Shown here: positions 32,976 to 41,393 of the stretch, one piece after another | How the letters are laid out: every line of letters starts with the position of its first letter | Numbering within the stretch: position 1 is the stretch's first letter | Source: Lysinibacillus sp. BPa_S21 | GTDB lineage: Bacteria; Bacillota; Bacilli; Bacillales_A; Planococcaceae | Direction of reading: 5' to 3' | Assembly: GCF_023337795.1 (NCBI RefSeq) | Contig: NZ_JALIRS010000011.1 | Span: 1 to 64,000, forward strand | DNA: 64,000 nucleotides | The notes under the pieces: model-generated | Told to the model about the DNA's origin: nothing | The model's input: the letters and a program-made list of their open reading frames with translations, nothing else | The model's database searches: none | Program-made: the position numbers and the translations under genes

Positions 32976-33997
32976 CATTAGAGATTTTAGGTATTTCAGT
33001 TTTATGGATTTTCCTATTCGGCTATGTCATTGTTGCGTCAATCGATTTTGGTGCAGGATTTTTTAATGCTTACAGTCTACTGATCGGAAAAAATCACATT
33101 TTAACGAATATTATTAAGCGTTATTTATCACCTGTTTGGGAAGTAACCAATGTCTTTTTAGTATTCTTCTTTGTTGGGATTGTTGGATTTTTCCCACAAA
33201 CAGCTTTCTATTATGGAACGATTTTACTTGTCCCAGTTAGTATTTCGCTAGTGCTCCTTGCCATTCGAGGCTCCTACTATGCGTTTGAATCATATGGTAC
33301 ACGTGGACATATTGGTTACACGCTGACATATGGAATCACAGGTTTGCTCATTCCAGCCTCACTCTCTGTTGTTTTCGCGATTGCTGCTGGGGGCTATGTG
33401 GATATTGTTGACGGGCAACCTGTTTTGAACTATTGGACATTGTATACGAGTCCATTTGCTTGGAGTATTGTCGTGTTGAGTATTGCGGCTGTACTATATA
33501 TTTCAGCCGTGTTTTTAACTTGGTATGCGCATAAAGCAAAGGATCGAGAAGCAACAAATTTAATGCGAAAATATGCACTTGCTTGGGCAGCACCATTAAT
33601 GGTTAGTGCGCTTGGCATTATGTACGAAATGAAATTCATCAACCCAGAAAGTTACGATCATATGGTGAATTTGTGGTGGATGTTCGCCGTTTCGGGCGTA
33701 TTATTTATAATTACGGTAGTGTTCATATGGATGCGAAAAAATTATGGTTTTGCGGTTGGGTTGTTGATTGCCCAATTTGCAGTGGCGTTCTTTGCATATG
33801 GTATCGCACAATATCCATATTTACTATATCCGTATTTAACAATTTACGATAGCTTTACAAGTACTCAAATGGCGATTGCACTCGTCATTGCGTTTATTTT
33901 AGGATTGTGTCTACTGATTCCATCACTGTTCTTGTTGTTGAAATTATTCCTCTTCAACAAAAATTATGTGACTGGAAAAGAAGACAATCACGCATAG
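32972..33997 (+). CDS. cydB: Cytochrome bd oxidase subunit II
   Basis: CydB is the structural partner of CydA in the cytoplasmic membrane. The 341-residue protein is hydrophobic with 8-9 spans and shows YVIVASIDFGAGFFN near the N-terminus and RYLSPVWEVTNVFLVFFFV, both typical. GGGCGGTGA lies before the start, which overlaps the cydA stop. The cydS gene follows 12 bases later. Confidence 0.93.
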   Translation: MTLEILGISVLWIFLFGYVIVASIDFGAGFFNAYSLLIGKNHILTNIIKRYLSPVWEVTNVFLVFFFVGIVGFFPQTAFYYGTILLVPVSISLVLLAIRGSYYAFESYGTRGHIGYTLTYGITGLLIPASLSVVFAIAAGGYVDIVDGQPVLNYWTLYTSPFAWSIVVLSIAAVLYISAVFLTWYAHKAKDREATNLMRKYALAWAAPLMVSALGIMYEMKFINPESYDHMVNLWWMFAVSGVLFIITVVFIWMRKNYGFAVGLLIAQFAVAFFAYGIAQYPYLLYPYLTIYDSFTSTQMAIALVIAFILGLCLLIPSLFLLLKLFLFNKNYVTGKEDNHA

Positions 33998-34009
33998 GAG
34001 GGATAAACT

Positions 34010-34132
34010 ATGGCAAGTTTTTTAATTTTTTATGCGCCATTTATAGTCGTCATCCTTGGGGTAGTCGCTGCTTTCTGGTGGGCACCAAGAGATTATCATA
34101 CAGTAAGGAAAGAGGGGAAGAGTCGCGACTAG
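34010..34132 (+). CDS. cydS: CydS-like third subunit of cytochrome bd oxidase
   Basis: This 40-residue gene is easily missed. The protein begins MASFLIFYAPFIVVILGVV and continues AAFWWAPRDYH, with one membrane span. It closely resembles my memory of the 33-residue CydS of Geobacillus (FLIMYAP, then VVAAFW), the small subunit seen in the structure of that bd oxidase. AGGAGGGAT (33997-34003) is an ideal site before ATG 34010. It is the last gene of the operon, and its stop codon lies inside the terminator hairpin. Confidence 0.85.
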   Translation: MASFLIFYAPFIVVILGVVAAFWWAPRDYHTVRKEGKSRD

Positions 34133-34146
34133 CGACTCTTTTTTCT
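34118..34146 (+). terminator. cyd operon terminator overlapping cydS end
   Basis: AAGAGTCGC and GCGACTCTT form a 9-bp perfect stem with loop GACTA and a T run. The cydS stop codon TAG is in the loop and the first base of the stem. Confidence 0.93.
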
Positions 34147-34171
34147 ACTCGTGTAAATCGGATATTCGGGT

Positions 34172-34672
34172 AAGCTGAGCAGATTACTTTTGGTGCAAGC
34201 TGAGCAGTTTAGGATTAGAGCGGATCAAATTTTGGGCATACCTGAGCAGTTTGGGATTAGAGCGGATCACTTTTGTAGTATACCCGAGCAGTTTGGGAGC
34301 AGAGCGGATCACATTCTTGGTATACCTGAGCAGTTTAGGGTCAGAGCGGATCAAATTTTGGGCATACCTGAGCAGTTTGGGGTCAGAGCGGATCACATTT
34401 TGGGGATACCTGAGCAGTTTGGGGTCAGAGCGGATCAAATTTTGGGGATACCTGAGCAGTTTTGGAGGAAAGCGGATCACATTTGTGGCATACCCGAGCA
34501 GTTTGGGGTCAGAGCGGATCACATTTTGGGGATACTTGAGCAGTCTGGGAGGAGAGCGGATCACATTTTTGGCATACTTGAGCAGTTTTGGAGGAAAGTG
34601 GATCACATTCTTGACCTACCCGAGCAGTTTGGAGTCAGGGCGGATCACTTCCTCTACACACCCAAGCAGTTA
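34172..34672 (+). repeat. Exact 42-bp tandem array
   Basis: GAGCAG recurs at 34202 and then every 42 bases without one indel: 34244, 34286, 34328, 34370, 34412, 34454, 34496, 34538, 34580, 34622, and AAGCAG at 34664. The unit has two related 21-bp halves, about GAGCAGTTTGGGGTCAGAGC and GATCACATTTTGGGGATACC. Substitutions are common but length is fixed. Long frames with a 14-residue repeat are open in two + frames and one - frame because 42 is divisible by three; none has a good ribosome-binding site. No unique spacers exist, so it is not CRISPR. Confidence 0.92.
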
Positions 34673-34744
34673 ATATGAAGCCTTGTTCTTTTTTCATCCG
34701 CCACAACATGCTACAATAAAGAGATTGAAATGGAGGATGTACGA

Positions 34745-36118
34745 ATGTCAGCACCCGTGAAAAAGAATGACCGACTAACAGTTTATATAGAAGATTTAAC
34801 ACATGATGGAAATGGCGTCGCAAAGGTCGATGGCTATCCATTATTTATCCAAGGTGCACTTCCTAATGAAACGGCGGAAGTACACGTTTTAAAAACATTA
34901 AAAAATTACGGCTTTGCAAAGGTTGTAGAAATTCTCAAGCCCTCGCCAGATCGAGTAGAGGCACCTTGTGAATATTTCAAGCAATGTGGCGGCTGTCAAT
35001 TACAGCATCTGTCTTATGAAGGCCAGTTAAAATGGAAAGAGAATATGGTGCGAAATGTTATGCAACGTATTGGTAAAATTGATGCGCCTGTTCTACCTGT
35101 GAAAGGCATGGAAGAGCCTTGGCAATATCGCAATAAAGCACAAATTCCTTTCTCCTCGAATGAAGCAGGACAAGCAATTGCTGGTTTCTATAAAACGAAG
35201 TCTCATAGCATTGTTGATATGGAGCGTTGCTTGATTCAAACAGGGGAAGCGGACGCTATTCTTGCTGGCTTGAAAAAGGAACTAGCGACAATCGGAATTC
35301 AACCATACAACGAGCAAACACATGAGGGAATGCTGCGCCACCTAGTGATTCGTAAAGCACGAGCAACTGGTGAAGTGATGGTTGTTCTTGTAACTAAAAA
35401 GAAAAAATTCCCGCAAAAAGAAGCTGCTGTTGGGACAATCCAGAAGCTTGTCCCAAATGTAACATCCATTATGCAAAATGTTAACAGCGACAAAACAAAC
35501 GTTATTTTCGGTGATGAAACCGTAAACCTGTGGGGCAAAGACGTTATTATTGATACAATTGGCGACGTTCGCTTTGAAATTTCAGCACGTTCATTTTATC
35601 AAGTAAACCCTGAACAAACGGAAGTCCTATATAAACAAGCATTAGACTACGCTGACCTGCAGGGTGATGAACGAGTAATTGATGCTTATTGTGGTATCGG
35701 CACAATTTCATTATTCCTTGCACAAAAAGCAAAGGCTGTTATGGGGGTTGAAATTGTACCGCAAGCCATTGAAGATGCAAAACGCAACGCCGCACTAAAT
35801 GGCTTTACGAATACGTATTTCGAGGCGGGACCAGCAGAGGAAGTTATTCCACGTTGGTATAAGGAAGGCAAAGAAGCGGATGTTTTAGTAGTCGACCCAC
35901 CACGCAAAGGCTGCGATGATGCGCTGCTAACGACAATTTTAGAGCAACGTCCTAAGCGTGTTGTTTATGTGTCCTGTAACCCAGCTACACTAGCGCGTGA
36001 CCTTCGAATTTTGGAGGATGGGGGTTATCAAACACAGGAGATTCAACCTGTAGATATGTTCCCGCATTCGACGCATGTAGAGGTTGTTACGGAACTAACT
36101 CTAAAGGAGCGATCATAA
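34745..36118 (+). CDS. rlmD: 23S rRNA (uracil-5-)-methyltransferase RlmD
   Basis: A TrmA/RumA-family enzyme that methylates uracil C5 in 23S rRNA. The start is ATG 34745 after TGGAGG, giving 457 residues. An N-terminal TRAM domain (DRLTVYIEDLTHDGNGVAKV) is followed by the Fe-S cysteines Cys75, Cys81, Cys84 (CEYFKQCGGC) and a later Cys in ERCLIQ. The SAM-binding region shows DAYCGIGTISLFLA, VVDPPRKGCD and the nucleophile in [11 protein letters not shown]. In B. subtilis the homologue YefA (RlmCD) methylates two sites. Its end is partly duplicated at 36320. Confidence 0.94.
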   Translation: MSAPVKKNDRLTVYIEDLTHDGNGVAKVDGYPLFIQGALPNETAEVHVLKTLKNYGFAKVVEILKPSPDRVEAPCEYFKQCGGCQLQHLSYEGQLKWKENMVRNVMQRIGKIDAPVLPVKGMEEPWQYRNKAQIPFSSNEAGQAIAGFYKTKSHSIVDMERCLIQTGEADAILAGLKKELATIGIQPYNEQTHEGMLRHLVIRKARATGEVMVVLVTKKKKFPQKEAAVGTIQKLVPNVTSIMQNVNSDKTNVIFGDETVNLWGKDVIIDTIGDVRFEISARSFYQVNPEQTEVLYKQALDYADLQGDERVIDAYCGIGTISLFLAQKAKAVMGVEIVPQAIEDAKRNAALNGFTNTYFEAGPAEEVIPRWYKEGKEADVLVVDPPRKGCDDALLTTILEQRPKRVVYVSCNPATLARDLRILEDGGYQTQEIQPVDMFPHSTHVEVVTELTLKERS

Positions 36119-36306
36119 TGGACGCAGCAAAAAAATGGCTCTCTATACCGAAAGATATCAGAGAAATGATCGTGAAAAACGTATTTTGTGGCAATTGTGG
36201 TGTAACGGCAATTGTGAAGTACACGATAGAAGATGGAGAATATGCCCCTGTATTGAAGGGGAAATGCAAGACTTGTGGTAGGGATGTTGCTCGGGTGATT
36301 GATTAG
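36118..36306 (+). CDS. Small zinc-ribbon-like protein
   Basis: A 62-residue protein with two Cys pairs, CGNC (about residues 24-27) and CKTC (about 50-53), which suggests one zinc ribbon. The opening AAKKWLSIPKDIREMIVKNV is probably helical. The ATG overlaps the rlmD stop in TAATG, and AAAGGAGCG precedes it, so it is translated with rlmD. I do not recognise a named family. A link with RNA or translation is suggested only by its neighbour. Confidence 0.8.
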   Translation: MDAAKKWLSIPKDIREMIVKNVFCGNCGVTAIVKYTIEDGEYAPVLKGKCKTCGRDVARVID

Positions 36307-36319
36307 TAAATGATAGAAC

Positions 36320-36469
36320 TTTGTTTATGTGTCCTGTAACCCAGCTACACTAGCGCGTGACCTTCGAATTTTGGAGGATGGGGGTTATCAAACACAGGAG
36401 ATTCAACCTGTGGATATGTTCCCGCATTCGACGCATTGTGAAGCAGTCGCATGGTTGGAGTTAGTATAA
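36320..36469 (+). pseudogene. Duplicated 3' end of an rlmD-type gene
   Basis: Bases 36321-36436 repeat 35961-36076 of rlmD over 116 bp with one difference (36052 A, 36412 G), exactly 360 bp further on. The frame encodes [20 protein letters not shown] and so on, including the catalytic Cys, then diverges into [11 protein letters not shown] and a stop. There is no start codon or ribosome-binding site. The different ending looks like the C-terminus of an rlmD paralogue, so this may be a relic joined or converted by recombination with rlmD. Confidence 0.85.
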
Positions 36470-36517
36470 TAAAATAAAAGTAAAAATCTCATCAACAAAA
36501 TAATAAAAATATCCAAA

Positions 36518-36556
36518 ACACCCCGGATTTGTTCCACACGAATCCGGGTCTTTTTC
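36518..36556 (+). terminator. Terminator after rlmD region
   Basis: CCCGGATT and AATCCGGG form a strong stem followed by a T-rich tail. The 219 bases from here to 36775 contain no gene; around 36570 there is a fragment of the second repeat family (ACTTCTTTTAGCGGATGTTA). Confidence 0.85.
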
Positions 36557-36775
36557 TGGCATGATTGAACTTCTTTTAGCGGATGTTAGAGAAAAGATTC
36601 AACAGTTTTATCCGTAAATACGTCATGTCTTACTTTTAAGGCTATTCCTCGTAAAAATTTTTGACGACACTGAATGTCTCGTGCTCGGAAAAAAGCAGTG
36701 ATTAAACTTTCACTTTTTTTATTACCAAATCACGCTGACAAGAACAATTTAAAACCGCTCGCATTATGAAAATGA

Positions 36776-37507
36776 TCAAGAGTAGTCGTGTTGCTCTCCA
36801 ATATGACTTAAAAGCGATTCTGTCAATTCTCGTCTTATTTGCGTAATATGTTTTTCCATGAGTTGTTTGGCTTGATTGGCATCACCAGCTGCGATTGCTA
36901 GGAAAATTTCCTTATGCTCATCTATGGTCTCTTGCATACGTTCAGGATCTTTCAAGCGTTGTGTTCGGGTAACACGTATTGTGTCTTGCATATGTTCACT
37001 TAGGGTTTGGAGTAATTGTAAAAATATTGAATTATGTGACGCGAGAACGATATTAATATGGAAACTTAGGTCAGCTTGAATTCCTAGTTCTACATCATCT
37101 TTAACTAGATCCATCATTTCTAATGCTTTCCCAATTCGTTCTAAGTCTTCGGAAGTGGCTCGTCGTGAAGCTAAAAAAGCACATTCAACTTCAAGTGCCT
37201 GACGAAGTTCTAACATTTCATATATTCGTTTTTTTTCAGTTTTTACAATTGTAGCTGAAAGTTCTTCTCCTAACGAATGGTATTCTGGTGTTTTGATAAA
37301 GCTGCCACTGCCTTGTTTAATTTCAATAATTCCATTGATTTCAAGTTTGCGAAGCGCCTCTCTAACCGATGTTCTACTTACATTAAAACGACTCGCTAAT
37401 TCTCTTTCCGTCGGGAGTTTATCTCCAGGCTGTAATTCCCCATTTAAAAAATATTCTCTTATTTGATCAACAATTACTTGATATGCTTTTTTCTTTGGTT
37501 GTGGCAT
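36776..37507 (-). CDS. FadR-family (GntR) transcription regulator
   Basis: A 243-residue regulator. The N-terminal winged helix shows GDKLPTERELASRFNVSR then TSVREALRKLEINGIIEIK; the C-terminal FCD ligand domain shows ADLSFHINIVLASHN and DEHKEIFLAIAAGDANQA, with His and Asp residues that hold metal in this group. I use ATG 37507 because AGGGAGTGA lies 8 bases before it. It is divergent from the GlcD-like and BASS genes, so it probably senses a small carboxylate, such as lactate or glycolate, and represses them. Confidence 0.9.
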   Translation of the reverse strand: MPQPKKKAYQVIVDQIREYFLNGELQPGDKLPTERELASRFNVSRTSVREALRKLEINGIIEIKQGSGSFIKTPEYHSLGEELSATIVKTEKKRIYEMLELRQALEVECAFLASRRATSEDLERIGKALEMMDLVKDDVELGIQADLSFHINIVLASHNSIFLQLLQTLSEHMQDTIRVTRTQRLKDPERMQETIDEHKEIFLAIAAGDANQAKQLMEKHITQIRRELTESLLSHIGEQHDYS

Positions 37508-37632
37508 GACCAATGTCACTCCCTTCAAATACAGAGTACTGTAAACGTTTTAATCATACATGATTATCAATTTAATAAAAATATAATTATAATTATTGAT
37601 ATTTTCAGAATATTTAGTACAATAAAAAGAGG

Positions 37633-37671
37633 TTGGACCAATTTGAAGAGTTCAATAAATTGGTATGACAT
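37633..37671 (+). promoter_or_regulatory. Promoter with FadR-type operator before glcD-like gene
   Basis: TTGGAC (37633-37638) and TAAATT (37656-37661) are 17 bases apart. TGGTATGACAT (37661-37671) fits the FadR-family pattern TNGTNNNACNA at all but the last base and covers the predicted start of transcription. TTGGACCAA over the -35 box is a second possible half. Control by the divergent regulator is inferred. Confidence 0.6.
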
Positions 37672-37733
37672 TTTCTAACAACTTAAATCATTTAAATATT
37701 TTGAAAGAATGAGCGTAAAAGGGGGAGAATAAA

Positions 37734-39119
37734 ATGATTACAACAACTGAAGAATTAGTGATTGCTCTACGGAGTGTTCTTACAGATAGCCAAGTAACGA
37801 TCAATCAAACGATTTTAGAACAACATAGTCGTGATGAATCGTATCATCATGACAGTCTACCAGATATTGTAGTGTTTCCGGCAACGACGGAAGAAGTGAG
37901 GAACATAATAAACATCGCAAATCAATATAAAGTATCGATAGTGCCATATGGAAGAGGAACAAGCTTAGAAGGGCATGTTATTCCTTATGAACATGGGATT
38001 ACGGTTGATTTTTCCCTCATGAATAAAATTTTAGAAGTTAGGGAAAAAGACTTTCTTGTGAAAGTTCAACCAGGAGTGACACGTTCTCAGTTGAATATGG
38101 AGCTAAAAAAATATGGCTTGTTTTTCTCTGTGGATCCAGGAGCAGATGCAACACTTGGGGGGATGGCAGCAACAAATGCTAGCGGAACAACATCTGTGAA
38201 ATATGGGATAATGCGCGATCAGGTTCGAGATTTAGAGGTTGTTCTCTCAGATGGTACGGTGATTCATACGGGGAATTTAGCAGAAAAATCTTCATCCGGC
38301 TATCATTTAAACGGTTTATTTGTAGGATCTGAGGGAACTCTTGGTTGCTTTACTGAATTGACGGTAAAAGTCTATGGGATTCCTGAATATGTTATGGCTG
38401 CTCGAGCATCCTTCAAAACAGTCAATGATGCTATCGAAGCAGTCGTTAGTATTTTACAAGCGGGAATCCCGATTGCAAGAGTTGAACTCGTAGATGAACT
38501 TTCAATGAAACAAGTAAATTTACATAGTCAAACAACTTATAAAGAACAACCAACCTTATTTTTAGAGTTTCATGGAAATGAAGCTGGCCTAAAGCAAGAT
38601 GTTGAATTTATGAAAGAAATTGTCGCATCTCACAATTGCGAAAATATTGAATTTGAAACCGATAATGCAGCACGAAATCAACTGTGGGAAGCGCGCCATA
38701 ATTTAGCTTACGCCTATGTCCATGGACACCCAGGGAAAAAACTAATGGTGACCGATGTTTGTTTACCGATTTCCGAATTAGCAGGTGCAATTGCTCATGC
38801 GAGAGAAGCACTTGATTTATTAGCACTTACAGGGGGAATTGTTGGCCATGTCGGTGATGGCAATTTCCATGTTCTTTTAATGATTGATATGAATGATTCT
38901 AATGAAATAAAAAAAGCAGATGAGTTTAATGAATTGATTGTAATGTATGCACTTGAACGAGGGGGGACTTGCACAGGAGAACATGGTGTCGGTATTGGTA
39001 AACAGAAATATCAAGAGAAAGAACATGGAGAAGCATTGCTTGTAATGGAAAAGATCAAACAAGTGCTTGATCCGGATTCACTTTTAAATCCAAATAAAAT
39101 ATTAAAAATAAAGAAATAG
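37734..39119 (+). CDS. glcD: FAD-linked 2-hydroxyacid oxidase (GlcD/D-lactate dehydrogenase type)
   Basis: A 461-residue flavoprotein. The FAD-binding PCMH domain covers about residues 40-220 (VPYGRGTSLEGHVIPYEHG, DPGADATLGGMAATNASGT). The C-terminal FAD-oxidase domain has GHVGDGNFHVLLMID and GGTCTGEHGVGIGKQKY, with the His and metal residues of the family. It likely oxidises glycolate, D-lactate or a similar 2-hydroxyacid and passes electrons to the respiratory chain; the sequence alone cannot choose the substrate. No glcE or glcF genes follow, so it acts alone or with distant partners. AAGGGGGAG precedes the ATG. Confidence 0.88.
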   Translation: MITTTEELVIALRSVLTDSQVTINQTILEQHSRDESYHHDSLPDIVVFPATTEEVRNIINIANQYKVSIVPYGRGTSLEGHVIPYEHGITVDFSLMNKILEVREKDFLVKVQPGVTRSQLNMELKKYGLFFSVDPGADATLGGMAATNASGTTSVKYGIMRDQVRDLEVVLSDGTVIHTGNLAEKSSSGYHLNGLFVGSEGTLGCFTELTVKVYGIPEYVMAARASFKTVNDAIEAVVSILQAGIPIARVELVDELSMKQVNLHSQTTYKEQPTLFLEFHGNEAGLKQDVEFMKEIVASHNCENIEFETDNAARNQLWEARHNLAYAYVHGHPGKKLMVTDVCLPISELAGAIAHAREALDLLALTGGIVGHVGDGNFHVLLMIDMNDSNEIKKADEFNELIVMYALERGGTCTGEHGVGIGKQKYQEKEHGEALLVMEKIKQVLDPDSLLNPNKILKIKK

Positions 39120-39129
39120 GGGTGAAAAT

Positions 39130-40113
39130 ATGAAAGTCTTAGAAGCCATTAGTACGATAGCTGGAAAATACTTTGCCGTTTGGGTCATCTGTATTGCTGT
39201 GATTGCCTTTATAGCTCCAGATCCATTTTTAATATTTGGGGGATACATCACCATTTTGCTAGGTATTGTTATGTTTGGCATGGGGCTAACGTTAAAAGCG
39301 GTTGATTTTAAACTGATCTTAACGAATCCAGTACCAGTCATCATTGGTGTTTGTGCCCAATATATTATCATGCCACTTACAGCTTTTCTAATTGCTTATA
39401 TTATGAACTTGCCAGCAGAATTAGCTGCGGGGCTAGTCCTTCTTGGTTCTGTGCCTGGAGGTACCGCTTCAAACGTCATGGTGTATCTAGCTAAAGGTAA
39501 TGTACCATTATCAATCACAATGACATCTTTTTCGACTTTATTAGCCCCCATTGCAACACCATTTATACTGTTATTACTTGCAGGTAAATGGATGCCAGTG
39601 GATCCAATAGCAATGTTTACTTCCATTATTCAAGTAATCATTTTCCCAATTATCCTAGGTATTGTTATAAGGAAATTTGTCCCTCAGGTTGTAGAAAAGA
39701 GCATTAATGTCATTCCACTTATCTCAGTAGTGGCTATTATGATCATTGTTTCTGCTGTTGTTGCTGGTAATGTCAATAGCATCGCTTCGGCTGGGGCCTT
39801 TGTTTTTATGGCAGTAGTGTTTCATAATGCATTCGGATTGTTATTGGGCTACTTAACAGCTCTAGCGTTAGGACTCGATGAAAGTAATCGAAGGGCTATT
39901 TCTATTGAAGTGGGCATGCAAAACTCTGGACTAGGTGTAGCATTAGCGACTGCCCATTTTGGTCCTTTAGCTGCCTTACCTAGTGTTCTTGGCGCTGTTT
40001 GGCATAATATCTCTGGTCCGATTCTCGCCACATATTGGTCGAAGAAACCAGAGAACGTAAAGATACCGTCTAATGAGCATATTCAAGAAGGCAGTGGCGA
40101 AACCCGTATTTAA
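39130..40113 (+). CDS. BASS-family sodium-coupled transporter
   Basis: A 327-residue membrane protein with about nine or ten spans, of the bile acid:sodium symporter group (bacterial YocS/PanS-like). Conserved parts are GIVMFGMGLTLKAVDF, the crossover region VLLGSVPGGTASNVMVYLAKG and SIEVGMQNSGLGVALAT. Related proteins carry keto acids and pantoate as well as bile acids. Being 10 bases after the GlcD-like gene, it likely brings in that enzyme's substrate or a related carboxylate. AGGGGTG precedes the ATG. Confidence 0.88.
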   Translation: MKVLEAISTIAGKYFAVWVICIAVIAFIAPDPFLIFGGYITILLGIVMFGMGLTLKAVDFKLILTNPVPVIIGVCAQYIIMPLTAFLIAYIMNLPAELAAGLVLLGSVPGGTASNVMVYLAKGNVPLSITMTSFSTLLAPIATPFILLLLAGKWMPVDPIAMFTSIIQVIIFPIILGIVIRKFVPQVVEKSINVIPLISVVAIMIIVSAVVAGNVNSIASAGAFVFMAVVFHNAFGLLLGYLTALALGLDESNRRAISIEVGMQNSGLGVALATAHFGPLAALPSVLGAVWHNISGPILATYWSKKPENVKIPSNEHIQEGSGETRI

Positions 40114-40134
40114 AAGTGAAGTTGCTATAATTGA

Positions 40135-40176
40135 AAAGCAGATGATATAGAAAAATCTATATCACCTGCTTTTTTG
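40135..40176 (+). terminator. Terminator after BASS gene
   Basis: AGCAGATGATATAGA pairs with TCTATATCACCTGCT (one mismatch) and is followed by T6. Confidence 0.92.
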
Positions 40177-40373
40177 TTGATAAAATTCCATTCAGGGACG
40201 ATTTTCGTTAAAATAGACATTGCCGATTTTCACAATTTATAAATGTCCAAATGCACTTGTATTTGATAATCAGTTATTAAGCATGATATAAGTGTAAAGG
40301 AAGTGGAACATTTGGCTTTATATTTCATCGAGAGTATGAAGTGGTATCCATAGTGAGAGGATTTGAGTTTGAC

Positions 40374-41354
40374 ATGATAGATAATTTTTGGCGTGATTTA
40401 CCACGACCATTTTTTGTACTTGCACCAATGGAAGATGTGACGGATGTTGTTTTTCGTCACGTAGTAAGTGAAGCCGGTCGACCGGACGTATTTTTCACTG
40501 AGTTTACAAACTCGGATAGCTATTGTCATCCAGAGGGCATGAAAAGTGTGCGAGGTCGTTTGATTTTTACAGAGGATGAACAGCCGATGGTGGCACATAT
40601 TTGGGGGGATAATCCTGAATATTTCCGTCAAATGAGTATTGGTATGGCAGAGCTAGGGTTTAAAGGCATCGATATTAATATGGGCTGCCCTGTACCGAAT
40701 GTGGCATCGAGAGGGAAAGGCAGTGGCCTTATTCTGCGTCCAGACGTTGCGGCAGAACTTATTCAAGCAGCAAAAGCTGGCGGACTACCTGTCAGCGTAA
40801 AAACACGACTTGGCTTTACAGAGGTAAATGAGTGGGAGGAATGGCTGACGCATATTTTAAAACAGGATATAGCGAACCTTTCTATTCATTTACGGACAAG
40901 AAAAGAAATGAGCCAAGTAGATGCGCATTGGGAGCTAATTCCGGAAATCAAAAAATTACGTGACCGTATCGCACCAAATACGCTACTAACCATCAATGGA
41001 GATATTCCTGACCGTCAGACGGGTCTGCAGCTTGCAGAACAATATGGGATTGATGGCGTGATGATCGGACGTGGTATTTTTAAAAATCCTTTTGCTTTTG
41101 AAAAAGAGCCAAAAGAGCATAGCAGTAAAGAGTACCTTGATCTTTTAAGACTGCAGCTTGATCTTCAAGATCAATATGCGGAAGTACTACCACGTTCTAT
41201 CTCTGGGCTTCATCGCTTTTTCAAAATATATGTTAAAGGATTCCGTGGAGCCGGTGAATTAAGAAATCAATTGATGAACACGAAATCAACAGATGAAGTG
41301 CGTGCTGTGCTTGATCACTTTGAATCAAATAATGTTGATGACGATGGACGGTAG
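40374..41354 (+). CDS. dus: tRNA-dihydrouridine synthase
   Basis: A flavoenzyme that reduces uridine to dihydrouridine in tRNA. From ATG 40374 it is 326 residues. [15 protein letters not shown] is the FMN-binding start and [10 protein letters not shown] holds catalytic Cys105; [15 protein letters not shown] and [15 protein letters not shown] complete the TIM-barrel pattern. A GTG at 40341 would add 11 residues; AGAGGA at 40356 supports the ATG, though its 12-base spacing is a little long. It is a single-gene unit with its own terminator. Confidence 0.92.
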   Translation: MIDNFWRDLPRPFFVLAPMEDVTDVVFRHVVSEAGRPDVFFTEFTNSDSYCHPEGMKSVRGRLIFTEDEQPMVAHIWGDNPEYFRQMSIGMAELGFKGIDINMGCPVPNVASRGKGSGLILRPDVAAELIQAAKAGGLPVSVKTRLGFTEVNEWEEWLTHILKQDIANLSIHLRTRKEMSQVDAHWELIPEIKKLRDRIAPNTLLTINGDIPDRQTGLQLAEQYGIDGVMIGRGIFKNPFAFEKEPKEHSSKEYLDLLRLQLDLQDQYAEVLPRSISGLHRFFKIYVKGFRGAGELRNQLMNTKSTDEVRAVLDHFESNNVDDDGR

Positions 41355-41357
41355 ATA

Positions 41358-41390
41358 GCAAAGAGGGGCAAAGAACCCCTCTTTTTTTGT
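41358..41390 (+). terminator. dus terminator, probably bidirectional
   Basis: AAAGAGGGG and CCCCTCTTT flank a short loop and are followed by T run. It separates dus from the convergent acetyltransferase relic. Confidence 0.9.
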
Positions 41391-41393
41391 TGC

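Noticed and set aside
33907-34173. 88-codon frame overlapping the end of cydB
   Set aside because: It is a shadow of cydB and cydS, which have good sites and family matches.
34172-34672. CRISPR array
   Set aside because: The whole 42-bp unit repeats, with no unique spacers, and no cas gene is present.
34190-34678. 162-codon frame with 14-residue repeats as a protein gene
   Set aside because: Frames are open on both strands because the unit length is a multiple of three and lacks stops. There is no good ribosome-binding site and no known domain. Kept as a repeat array, with coding left as an alternative.
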